From the NCBI GenBank assembly GCA_014529385.2, contig CM043944.1, forward strand, positions 84,514,884 through 84,578,883: a DNA stretch of 64,000 nt, given 5' to 3'. This stretch comes from Adiantum capillus-veneris (Eukaryota > Streptophyta > Polypodiopsida > Polypodiales > Pteridaceae). Numbering within the stretch: position 1 is the stretch's first letter; each line of letters opens with the position of its first letter. The notes below the pieces were generated by a model. It made no database searches and was not told the DNA's origin. It worked only from the letters and a program-made list of their open reading frames with translations. Of the stretch, positions 1 through 9,574 are shown in pieces. Made by a program: the position numbers and the translations under genes.

Positions 1-455
1 CATGCAATTGTAGGAAATTGATGTGGGGTTTTGACGCATCTTTATCATGTATTCCACAGCCCTTTCCATGCCCATAACCTCAATTGGAAGAGATCCCAAC
101 TCAAGAAGTAGGAGCATATATGGTGTTTGTGAAGGGAGAGGAAGGGAGAGGGAGAGATATAGAGACAAAGAGAGAGAGAGAGAGGGGGGAGGGAAATAGA
201 GAAAGAGAGAAAGAGGGAGATAGAGAGTAGAGAAAGAGCATTTGTGACACATAATTCATGATGCACATAGTGATTGTTGCAAACTGATATGTGTCACCTA
301 AGTGAAACCTGCCCAAAAAGAAAAGAGGTAGTGGTATATCTCAGGGAGCCATTCTTCCTCCCAAATGAGCTACTATAGTGAGCTAGGAATGAGAGAAATA
401 AACACATGCATTCACAAATACACACACACATACACAGATATATATATATATATAT

Positions 456-521
<66 letters not shown>

Positions 522-1280
522 TTTGATGTCTATTTGAGTCTTATGAGACAAATCAACTATACATGTGAGCATCCTCCATCTAGAGAGAGAAAGAGAGAAT
601 GAGAGAGAGATCTTTTGACATCTATTTGAGTCTTATGAGACAAATAAATATACATGTACAACTATTAGCGGCCAAAGTGAGCATATATATATGAGGCAAA
701 TGATAAATACATGTGTGTATCCTCCATCTGTCAAGAAAGGAGAAAGGTACAAATTTAAAAATGGTCCTATGATAAGGTGGAAGAGGGTGATCTTTGGGAG
801 CCTAGGATACCAAATACATGGTATATTAGGGGATTGAAGGTCTATCTCTAGGGGGTATGGGAGAAAATTTATATGCATAGGGAAGTATGCATCAAGCTAT
901 CTCCATCTTACGTGCAATTAGGTGTACAAGAGACAATCATGAAGTGCATCAAGTTGGATAGCTCCATCCTAGGTCAAACTAGGGGCATAAGAGAGATGGA
1001 GAGAAAGAGAGAGAAGAATTACTTGCCCTCTTGAATAGGTTTACCATGTAACTGTAGCTCTCTCTATCTCTCATAATGCCATATTTTTCACTCATTCTAT
1101 CCAAAAGCATTTGGCCCTCGCCTAGAAGAAATGACCGACTACTTTTATTGAGCACACTAAGAAAAGTGATGGCAGTTGAGAAGGTGCCATCTTATTGGAT
1201 CCAACAAAAATAGCTAATATTTTCCTAGAGAAGCCCTTGCTAGACATATTCTCCTATAAGACCACCCCAATATGAGGTGG
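1..1280. repeat. Unassigned AT-rich DNA with GA/TA microsatellites
   Basis: I see no gene here. There is GA-rich sequence at about 140-240, a (TA)n then (GA)n tract at about 436-518, and a tandem duplication with a period of about 92 bp: the segment starting 'atcttttga' at 518 recurs at 610, and part of it ('tacatgtg..atcctccatct') recurs near 711. The open frames across the tract are translations of simple repeat. Confidence 0.6.
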
Positions 1281-1450
1281 TGTGCCTCATGCTACTGTGT
1301 GTGCAGGAAAGGGCAGAAGCAGGAGAGCACATAAGGGTGGATCTCAAAGTGATTTATCCTCACACCACTTATTCTATATTTATATATATAATAAGTGAGT
1401 TAGTGATAAGTTGGTAATGAGCATTTGGTGAGTTGGCTTGAACCCCAACA
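1281..1450 (-). mobile_element. Ty1/copia 3' LTR, proximal part
   Basis: On the minus strand an LTR-like sequence begins TGTTGGGGTTCAAGCC at 1450, directly after a polypurine tract (minus AAGTGGGAGAT, plus 1451-1461). The order RNase H, short spacer, purine tract, TGTTGGGG is the usual 3' end of plant copia elements. The far end of the LTR was not found, so the left limit is arbitrary. Confidence 0.55.
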
Positions 1451-1469
1451 ATCTCCCACTTGAAGGGCC

Positions 1470-1766
1470 AACATGGTCCAACTGGCCTATGTATATACAA
1501 CATGTACAATTGTGAAGCATTCTAGTGGCTTTACCCTCAATGCAATGTGAAAACTACTTTGAGGATAGACTTTTATGAGAGCATTTGCAGTGTTTTTGTT
1601 TGTATGGAGTTTGATTATGTGAATGCACTTGCTAGCGAGTATGTTCTATATCACATGATACCTGACCTCCATGTGTTTTGACTTGAAGTGAAACATGTGG
1701 TTCTTCAGTAATGCAATAGCACTTTGAATATCACAATGTAGCACTGGACTTTGATAAATGCCAAGG
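1470..1766 (-). pseudogene. Ty1/copia RNase H fragment
   Basis: The minus strand encodes the C-terminal part of a copia RNase H: a block reading LHCDIQSAIALLKN (with the catalytic-type Asp), then KHMEVRYHVI, a stop codon, then a block resembling the usual end of copia pol (ILASKCIHIIKLHTNKNTAN). The frame is the same on both sides of the stop. The fragment begins abruptly at 1766, where the large Ty3/gypsy LTR starts, so that LTR interrupts or abuts this copia copy. The missing upstream pol is not found to the right of the other LTR at 30015. It cannot make a functional enzyme. Confidence 0.7.
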
Positions 1767-2141
1767 TGTCATAATAACTAATATCTAATTCTCCTAAATG
1801 ATTTTCTCATGTTAAACTGATCATTTAATATGGGGAAGTACCAAGGGAGAAAAAGCTAAATTATTGGTTAAGCTAGCACAAGCGGCCATAGTAGGGATCC
1901 AAAGGAGGGAAAACAGGGATCCAAAGGGGGGGCCATCTGCAAAAGAGCAATGTGCAAAAATGGGATTAAAAGACCCTAAGGTTCAGCCGATTAAGACTTC
2001 CAAAATGCTAAGGTTCCAAAATTCAAAGGTTGTGTCCAAAGGTCAAACACTAGGGAAACTGGATGCTTTGTGTGTGTCCCAAATATTCTTCACAAGTCCT
2101 ACATAGGAGGGGGCGAGCCCTGGAAGTAGGCGATGAGAGAG

Positions 2142-2230
<89 letters not shown>

Positions 2231-3383
2231 AGCTTCCTTTACACAAGGGGAAAGAGGGACACATGTCAGCTCCCTAGCCGAGATGCCCACAAGGTGTACT
2301 CAAATCCTATTGGATGGCCATGGAGGTGGACCAATGAGAATTAGGCTAGAATAATTCTAGTTTAATTAATTTAAAAACACTTTATAAAAGAACCAATAAG
2401 AATTAAGCTCTCTAGAAGAGACAGTCTCCCAAGGGTCCAACGAGCATTCAACAGCCCAATGGCTTACCTGATTCCTATTGGTCAGGAGGCAAAGGGGTCC
2501 AATGAGAGTTTAGTTGTGTTTATTAATTATCTAAAGCTCTCACAAAAGGGGAAAGGGGGACAATTGTTAGAAGGCTATCACTTATGCTTCTTAATACTCA
2601 TTGGCTAAGCCTGGAAAGGGCCAATAGGGTTGCAACATGAGCAAATAGCAAGAGGGCTCGTCGACCAAGAGAGAGAGGGGGCTGATTTTCTCAAGGAATT
2701 ATCCACACACACTCACACAAACTCATGTGTGAAGCAAGAAGACTCTCTCTCTCCTTCTCAAGCTTTAATGAAAAGCTTATCACCTACTCCAAGCTTGTGA
2801 GAAGGGAGGCCTACACCAACAACTCTTGGCTTTGAGATGCAAATCCAACAAGGAGCCAAGCTTCAATGCATGCTCATCTCCTCTACCATGCTAATTACTA
2901 AGCTAAGCTATGCTAATATGAGTGATTATGTGAGGAGATGTACATCTTTCTCATAAGACTACTCCTGCTTCCTCTCAATCTACTCTCATACCCCACTAGC
3001 TCTCACCATTTTCAAAGGTGTGTGAGGTCTTGGGTTGAAGACCATGAGGGAATTGATGTTGTGTTTGATAAGTGTTTTGCTTAGTGCTTGAAGTTTCCAT
3101 CTTCATTGCACTAGCTAGTATTGAAGGAACACAAAGAGTCGTATTGTAAAATGTCTCTCTTGATGGGAGAAACCATAATACAAAGCCTTTTGGAGGGGGG
3201 ACTAGCTCCATGTAAATCCGGTCCTCAACCATTGTCAATAGCTTAATTTCTCTCTCTTTTGAAGTATTGCTCATACTATTTAACTAGGTGTTAAACTTTT
3301 TGTTGCTCTCTCCACCCAAGCACTCTTGTTATTCTCATTAGGAATCTATCCTAATGAAATGCTCTAGGCCAATAAATGCTACA
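1767..3383 (+). mobile_element. Ty3/gypsy (outer element) 5' LTR
   Basis: This 1617-bp LTR starts TGTCATAATAAC and ends ..GCTACA, one base before a primer-binding site. It is homologous to 28323-30015 (same strand) and to 53606-55191 (inverted). It contains a long CA tract, a TATA-like TTTATAAAAG at 2381-2390, and eight CCAAT/ATTGG boxes between 2309 and 2625. No matching 5-bp target duplication is seen against the flank of the right-hand LTR (CAAGG before 1767, CCACT after 30015), so the pair may not be one simple insertion. Confidence 0.85.
2144..2225. repeat. (CA)n microsatellite in LTR
   Basis: About 82 bp of almost perfect CA repeat within the 5' LTR. The homologous LTR at 28323 has a CT tract followed by a CA tract at the same place, and the inverted copy has only a short GT run (about 54786-54815). 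The tract length has therefore changed since the copies separated. Confidence 0.97.
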
Positions 3384-3384
3384 T

Positions 3385-3396
3385 TGGTATCAGAGC
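3385..3396 (+). other. Primer-binding site, initiator tRNA-Met type
   Basis: TGGTATCAGAGC lies just inside the 5' LTR. It is the standard plant retrotransposon primer-binding site, complementary to the 3' end of initiator tRNA-Met. It fixes the element as plus-oriented and the LTR boundary near 3383. Confidence 0.9.
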
Positions 3397-3783
3397 ACAA
3401 GGTTTCTCTTTTCTTGCTCAAGAAGGAAGGTCCTCAAGCTAGCTATAAATGATTGGTACTATTAATTGCATGTGAGTAAGTAGAATAGGATTTTTTCAGC
3501 CTTGCAATGACCCTGCCTTCGTACAGATAATGGTACATCACCGTCGAGAGAGCTATGGTCTTAATTGTGGAGTCCTATAACCACTATTGAGCTATTAGAA
3601 GCTTGACAAGAGTCGGTGTTGTTTTGGTGTTGAATGAACCTCTCTTCTATTCCTTGCAATTAATGGTATTTGAGCCACGGGTACAATAGCTTGAATGCTT
3701 TTTCTAAAGGGGTAAAGAGGAGTAGCAACTAGGGCTTGAAGTGCCAAAGTATACCTAAAAAGTTTACACCTAGAAGTTGTTAG
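3397..3783 (+). other. Leader of the outer Ty3/gypsy element
   Basis: Untranslated stretch between the primer site and the first gag ATG. I see no gene and no strong repeat in it. The minus-strand open frames here are not supported. Confidence 0.5.
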
Positions 3784-4730
3784 AATGGTTGACAACAGTA
3801 AAGAGAGTGAAATTAATGTTGATAACTTTGATTTTGCTAATGAGCAGGCTACTAATGATGCCCCTATGCTTGTTAACTACCTTGTTTTTAGGCTTCAACA
3901 AGCTATGGGCAATCCATCCCTCCAAAGTGAAGTGCAACGGTAGCTTCGTGCTCATGGGATTCTCCAAGCTCCCCACCATGATGAGAGAGTACCTAGGAAG
4001 GCTCCTTGTGAGACTTCCAAAAGAGGCCTCTCTCCGATTTGGGAAGAAGAAGAGGATCCATATGAGGGGCTCAAAAATTTGCTTCTTGATGATGCATCTC
4101 CTTCCCAAAGGAGAAATCAAGAGCCTCCACCGAAGGAACGAGAAATAAGTGAGTCTCTTGATTTCTCCTTCCCAAAGGAGAAATCAAGAGCCTCCACCGA
4201 AGGAACGAGAAAGAAGTGAGTCTCCTGCCACCTCGACGAAGATGGCCCCACGAAGACGACGGACTTAACGCTCTCCATCACCTGCAAAACGGAGAAGACC
4301 ATCGCACACTTCTCCACACCACACTTCAAAGAGGGATGACAAAAAGAAGAAAAAGGCGAGAAAGAGGACACCGTCTTCTCCATCTTCTTCATCCTCTTCC
4401 TCTTATGAAAGTGATGGTGCAGATAAAGAAGATCAAGGCAAGAAAAAGGCGAGAAAGAGGTTATCCTCTTCTCCATCTTCCTCAAATTCTTCATCTTCCG
4501 AAGAAAGTGACGGTGCAACTTTTGAACCTTAAAAAAGAAGAGGCCATAGGAAATCCTATGTCGCGTGGAAGAGGTTGTCCAAGCTCAAAAAGTTCAAAGA
4601 GGGAGGGAGGAGTATCTCTTTCCTTACCTATGATGGCACCTTTCGTGCTATGGACAAAGTCTTGGCCTTTATCCAAAAGGGCATTGATTTCAATGATACT
4701 TTTGGTCCCACTTGTCGTATGACCAACCAT
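3784..4730 (+). pseudogene. Outer Ty3/gypsy gag, 5' part, decayed
   Basis: A frame starting at the ATG at 3784 reads MVDNSKESEINVDNFDFANE and continues past in-frame stops through acidic, then Arg/Ser/Lys-rich sequence (runs of SSS, KKKKKARKR), to a block around 4548-4690 reading KSYVAWKRLSKLKKFKEGG..ISFLTYDGTFRAMDKVLAFIQ. This resembles the start of the capsid-like domain of plant Ty3/gypsy Gag. Several stops (for example after SEVQR near 3940 and near 4530) and frame changes disable it. It ends near 4730, and protease, RT and RNase H of this element are missing. A tandem duplication lies at 4097-4225. Assignment as gag rests on position after LTR and primer site plus the domain resemblance. 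Confidence 0.65.
4097..4225 (+). repeat. Tandem duplication with hairpin in gag
   Basis: A unit of about 66 bp starting 'ctccttcccaaaggagaaat' near 4099 is repeated near 4164, differing at one base in the compared part. The junction contains an inverted repeat: GATTTCTCCTT, a short loop, then AGGAGAAATC (about 4158-4184). Confidence 0.8.
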
Positions 4731-4848
4731 TCATAGAATTTGTGCATTTTCAAGTCATAGTAGTTGGAATGTACATCAATTGGGCATAAATACTACCTTT
4801 TGGTCCCACTTGTTGTATGACCAACCATTCATAGAATTTGTGCATTTG
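4699..4848. repeat. 50-bp direct repeat at the gag/element B junction
   Basis: The segment starting 'cttttggtcccacttg' at 4699 recurs at 4797 with one difference in about 50 bp. The copies are 98 bp apart. They sit where the outer gag stops making sense and just before the first recognisable coding sequence of element B (4857), so they mark the rearranged left edge of B. Confidence 0.8.
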
Positions 4849-4856
4849 GCAATTAC

Positions 4857-5948
4857 CTATTTGTTTACCCTGGGTATCGTGTTGTTCTTTAGTGGCACCC
4901 TTCCTTTTGGATCTTTATTCAGTGATTGCATTGCTGGCAGCTGATTATTCCGGGTTTGCTGAGCAAAGGCTACCACTTGTTGTTCTGGTGCATGCTGAAT
5001 CTTGAGTGCATTAGCATTCCAATCTATCTGCACATTATACTCTTTTTGCCAAGGTTGTCCCAACAACATGGGGTGTTGTGTGCTTTCATCCTCGACCACA
5101 TAAAATTTGTGTGGGTAAATATATTGAGGTACTTGTACATGCAATATAGTCCAACCCAATGTTTTTAGCGAATGTGATGTACTACTTTCCAGCACTTGTG
5201 GAGTAGGATGAAGTTGACCTGTGGGCTTGAGCTGTTTGTATAATCTGTAAGAGATCAAATTTGCTTGAGCTCCAGAATCAATCAATGCCGTTGATTCAAC
5301 TTGATTGCTACCCATTTTGACTGCAATTATTGGCTCCACTGTGTCTTCATCAAAATTCGTTAGTCGAATGGCATTGATTCGCAACGGTGATCCACATTGT
5401 TGTTGTTGTCGTAGAAGCCTTCTTTTTGCAATGCGTTCTTTTGCTTCTGCTTGGGCTTCTTCTCGTACCCTTTGTTTCTCGTTCATCCATTGTTTTTCTT
5501 GATGGATTTGTTGAAGCATATCCTGTGTCAGTGGTAAATGATATTTCTTTAATCGACACCCACTAATCCAATTTGGCATTTCTTCTCCTGCTAATGTAAC
5601 AAGATTGACAGCTCCGCTTTGTGATAGGTCAATAATCACAAAGGGTCCCATCCCTCGCTTTTTAAGTTTCTTGGCATGTTGCTTCAAGGTATAAACAAGT
5701 ACATAATCACCTGATTTGAACTCTTTCATGCGCACATGCTTGTCAAAAAAATTCTTTTGTCTTCTCTTTTTAGCATAGATCAAAGCTATAGCTTTCAAGC
5801 GAAGTTCATCTAGCTTTTCAAGATCATCTATTCTTGAAGAGAGCTCATGCTCTGTCCATTCTAAACGTTTCACTACTCGTAGAGTTGGGATTAAAAACTC
5901 TATGGGTAATATAGCATTTAGGCCAAACACCATGTTGTACACTGTCAT
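4857..5948 (-). pseudogene. Element B integrase C-terminus fused to a retropepsin-like domain
   Basis: This 363-residue frame continues the integrase of 7136-6000 in the same frame, separated only by one stop at 6000-6002. Residues 1-140 are the integrase C-terminal region: FFDKHVRMKEFKSGDYVLVY, then GPFVIIDLSQSGAVNLVTL, the usual SH3-like small domain. A charged helical linker follows (about 150-190). Residues about 205-315 look like an aspartic protease: ALIDSGAQANLIS with the catalytic Asp at about 224, then HPMLLGQPWQ at about 292-301, matching the LLG motif. The protease thus lies downstream of integrase, not between Gag and RT where it normally is. The normal site is deleted in this copy. 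The protein ends near the rearranged left edge of the element, so its true end is unknown. Confidence 0.7.
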
Positions 5949-5999
5949 TCCTATCGATGTTTTGTAAGCTACCTTGTATGCCCATAGTGTTAAGTGTAG

Positions 6000-7136
6000 C
6001 TACTGATCCCAGTCTGTTCTTGACTCTAATACAATTTTAGTGAGAACCGTGCATAGTGTTTTATTTGTGGCCTCAACTTGTCCATTTGCGTGTGGATGAT
6101 ATGGAGCAGATTTTCTATGTATGACCATGAATTCCTCTAGCAGATATTCAATGACTTCATTAAGAAAACGTGTTCCTCGATCACTGACAATTTCTATTGG
6201 TAAACTGTATCGTACAAAAATATTCTCATACAAAAATTGTGCTGTGGTTCGTGTATCTGCTTTTTGTGTTGCCTTGGCTTCCGCCCATTTCGTGAGATAG
6301 TCCATAGCCACAATGATATATTGGGTATGGGTGCAATATGTAGGGGGTAAAATAGGTCCCACAAAATCAATGCCCCATTTTGCAAATGCCCTTGCTCCCA
6401 TCATTGGCTGTAGTGGCATCTCATCTCTCTTTATCGGCACCTTGGTGCGTTGACATGCGCCACAACGCTTTACAAACTTATCAGCATCTATATGCAATGT
6501 AGGCCACCATATTCCTGCGATTAAGACAATTTTTGCCGTCTTATCGCCTGAAAAATGACCTCCACTTATGCCTCCATGTGCGTGTTCTAGAATCAGCAGG
6601 TATTCACTTTCACTTGCACAGATTCTAAGTTGATTGTCCTTTCCTTGCTTATAGAGTTGGTTCCCAATTAAATTATAGTCGCGAATCTCCAACTCTATAG
6701 CCCTTTTCCGTGCTCTTGTTATGTTTTCAGGAAATGTCCTTGTGGTTAAGAATTCAATGATATATTGACTCCATGCAGGTGCAATGTTTACCTGAAACAA
6801 TGTCGCATGATCCACTGGTCGTTTGGCACTACATACAGTACAATTGTTAACATAAGCATGTGTGTCCGCGTACATAGTTGGCCAATAAACCCCTAACTGT
6901 TTCAGTCTCTGGTGTGTTTTCATTGTTGAACAATGAAATGCACAATCCTGGACATGTGCTTCTTCAAGATAACACTCGAATTCCTCCGGATTTATACATA
7001 GTCGTAGAATTGGTCTGATCCTAGATGATACAGCGGTCCTGCAATCAACTGGAAGTTTTTTGTTTGTCAATTGTTTGTTGTTTGGATCTGTCTTCCATGT
7101 TATCAAACCTACCTCCAAAGGAAAGAATGCTAACAA
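6000..7136 (-). pseudogene. Element B integrase, catalytic part
   Basis: This 378-residue frame encodes a Ty3/gypsy integrase. An N-terminal zinc-binding part is seen twice in partial form: CAFHCSTMKTHQRLKQLGVYWP..CTVCSAKRPVDHA, and further on HAHGGISGGHFSGDKTAKI..WWPTLHIDADKFVKRCGACQRTK, the canonical HHCC region. The catalytic core follows with all three acidic residues visible: WGIDFVGP (Asp), VSDRGTRFLN (Asp) and NGQVEATNKTL (Glu). It ends at one stop codon after DWDQ; the frame then continues into 5948-4857. Apart from that stop the core looks complete, so this is one of the better preserved parts of the element. Two zinc-finger-like segments in a row are unusual and may reflect an internal duplication or an upstream spacer. 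Confidence 0.8.
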
Positions 7137-7482
7137 TTTCTTGAGACCATTTGGGTATCATTTCAATATTGAAAAGATAAGCATCTGGTATGTCATCAGC
7201 TACTCCTTCAGGAGCTTCCCCGTTGTGTAGCCTTGAAAGATGATCTGCCTGTAGATGAGTTTTACCCTTTTTGACTACCACTGTGAAATCAAACTCTAGC
7301 AATATAATAAACCAGTGTACAATTCTCCCTGTATTGCATGGTTTATTTACCAAATACAAAAGAGCTGATGATCTGTGAAGAACACAAATTTGTTTGAGAG
7401 CAAATAATACCGAAATTTCTTTACAGCATAAATCATTCCTAACCCCTCTCTTTTTCGGTGGCTGTGTAGTTCTTTTCCGCAC
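7045..7482 (-). pseudogene. Element B RNase H, frameshifted
   Basis: The stretch LLYLVNKPCNTGRIVHWFIILLEFDFTVVVKKG is typical of the C-terminal half of the Ty3/gypsy RNase H (TGRI.RW..LL.EFDF), followed by THLQADHLSRLHNGEAPEGV, the conserved end with ADHLSR. The N-terminal half (HIDASAYAIGSILAQPG) lies in the neighbouring frame at 7960-7439, so the domain is split by at least one frameshift near 7440-7480. It is followed by a spacer leading to integrase. Confidence 0.75.
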
Positions 7483-8491
7483 TATTTAACTGTCGGCTTG
7501 CATAACAAACTGGAAAATCCATTGTTCCGTCTCCAGGTTGAGCTAGAATACTCCCAATTGCATATGCAGATGCATCAATGTGAACATGGAATATCTTTTT
7601 CCAATTTGGTGCTTTAAGTACAGGTACTGATACAAGGTTTTCCTTCAACTTTTGGAATGAAGTTTCACACTCCTCTTTCCAGTCGAAACTGACTAACAAA
7701 CGATACAGAGGTTTTCCGATGACTGCATACATATATATGAATCTTCGATAATATCCGCAGTGTCCCATGAAGGATTGCACTTGTTTCGCATTAGTAGGCA
7801 TGGGTAGGTCTACTATGACTTTGATTTTGTCTAGGTCAGTGGTTATGCCATTTCTTGAGACTATGTGTCCTGAGATGCGGCCTTGCCTAACCATAAAAAT
7901 GCACTTTTCCAGGTTAAGATAGATTCGATATGTTCTGCATTTTTCAAATACCTTTTGCAAATGGTCAATATGTTCCTCTCATAGAAGAGAGTGTACACAA
8001 AGATCATCCATGTATATTTCTAAGAATATTCTTAGGTATTCTTTGAACGCATGCGTCATTAACCTTTGAAAGGTAGCTGGGGCATTAGTTAAGCCAAAAG
8101 GCATAACTTGATATGCATATATTCCCCATTCTGTGGCAAACGCTGTATTGTGTTGATCCTCTAATGCAATTGCTAGTTGGTTGTATCCTGAAAATCCATC
8201 TATAAAGGAATAAGCCCATTTCCCGGCCACCCTCTCAAGTACATGTTTAGTGATTGGCAAGGGATAATTATCCCTTATGGTGGCTGCATTTATCTTTTTG
8301 AGGTTTACACACACTTGTAGTTTTTTGTTCTTTTTGGGAACAATCAGGATGGGTGATACCCAATCTGTATGTTCGATTTCATAGATGAACTCAACATCCA
8401 TTAGCTTGTCAATCTCCTCTTTGATTAGTTTAGCACATGTGTCATTATATGTATAAGGACACTGTTTGCTAGGTTTTGCATCTGATTTCAA
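7439..8491 (-). pseudogene. Element B reverse transcriptase
   Basis: Two frames (8491-7979 and 7960-7439) are in register and separated by one stop at 7979-7981. Together they hold the Ty3/gypsy RT domain: VSPILIVPKKNKKLQVCVNLKKIN (motifs 1-2), YPLPITKHVLERVAGK, YSFIDGFSGYNQLAI (motif A with Asp), PFGLTNAPATFQRLM (motif B'), EIYMDDLCVHS (motif C, the YMDD box intact) and LNLEKCIFM..ISGHIVSRNGI (thumb side). The connection and the start of RNase H follow. Upstream, in the same frame to about 8640, is the usual N-terminal extension. The stop right after the active-site motif would truncate the enzyme. Confidence 0.88.
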
Positions 8492-8641
8492 AGGAATTGT
8501 ATGTTGAAATATCGATGGATCAACTCCTTTGAGGACTTTGTAGGACCATGCAAATACATCTTTATACTTCTTGAGAATTTGTGTTAGCCGTTCTTCTTCT
8601 TCAGGCTCTAATTTGGTTGCGATATAGACCGGCTGAGGCTC

Positions 8642-9574
8642 TTAACCTGGTTCAGCGAGGTCTATCCTTTTTGCATTTTCTGGCCCATCGTAAGATTCCT
8701 GGTTTGTTCTTTCCTTGACTGGTGGTGTCATTATGATTTTTCTGTTCTGGATGGTGAATTTCCGATAGTGTGATGGTATATTCATGTTTCCTTTTTCTGA
8801 CTCCCCCTTACCATCACTATCTCCCTCAGTAGTCCATAACTCTCGTAAAGACCATTTTAGTTCTTGGTATTTCTGCTCACACTCCAGTTTGGTCCACTCT
8901 GGGTCTTTCGTTGTTTCTTTCTTTGATTTTTGAGATTTTTGTGATTTTGTTTCGGTTTTAGCTTTTCGTACTTGTCTTATTTCCTCTCGCGTTCTTTTCC
9001 TTCGAACTTTTGAGAATCTTCCTGATATTTGATCTTTTACATGATCCTCTGGTTTGACAAGCATTAGATAGTGAGTTTTATCTTTTATCCTGGGCATCAG
9101 GTTTTCTCTCATTTTATTTTCTGCTCGTTTTCTCCTATAGCGTTCTTGGCTTCTAGGGTACTGATTGGCAAAATCATAATACCTAATATTCTCTGTTTTC
9201 TCCCCACGCTTACTTGAGTTGTCTGAACACTCATTATCTGCATCGTTATTTACCTCCAGATGCTCAAAGGAGTTATAAAACTCTTCTTGTTTTGGTGGTT
9301 CTACCATCTCATCTCCTCCTGGTATAAGGCGTACCATGTAATAGGGTAGCACATCATAGCCATCTTTATCGCAAAATTTTGTTGTTGGACTATTTGTAAT
9401 GGTACAGACATCCAATGTTGCTAGTATGTGTTCCCATTCCAGAGGTTCTAAGGCATCTTTAGGAAAAGGTTCCAGAATATAATCCTTGTCCTCAATCGCT
9501 CTTTCTAAGACGCATTCCTCTCTTTTTAAGCTCCCACAATGTGAAGCTCCGCACATCCATAGCTCTTTGTCCAC
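8642..9574 (-). pseudogene. Element B Gag-Pol linker region, charged
   Basis: This 310-residue frame starts with CGASHCGSLKREECVLERAI and continues EPFPKDALEPLEWEHILATL, then PTTKFCDKDGYDVLPYY, then a long Lys/Glu/Arg-rich stretch (residues about 110-230). The first 100 residues match the corresponding region of element A (20158-19496 and just upstream), where they follow the protease. In B they follow the zinc-knuckle part of Gag directly, so the protease-coding piece between has been deleted. No enzymatic motif is visible. It probably forms the spacer before RT. Confidence 0.65.

Noticed and set aside
2043-2344. Open frames of poly-HT or poly-CV across CA repeats, and similar poly-ER or poly-SL frames at 28556-28932, 39475-39829, 40235-40896 and elsewhere
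   Set aside because: They are translations of dinucleotide repeats in every frame and have no start context or homologous protein.
4216-4722. 168-residue plus-strand basic/serine frame as a separate gene
   Set aside because: It is an out-of-frame reading of the decayed gag and its Arg/Ser-rich stretch.
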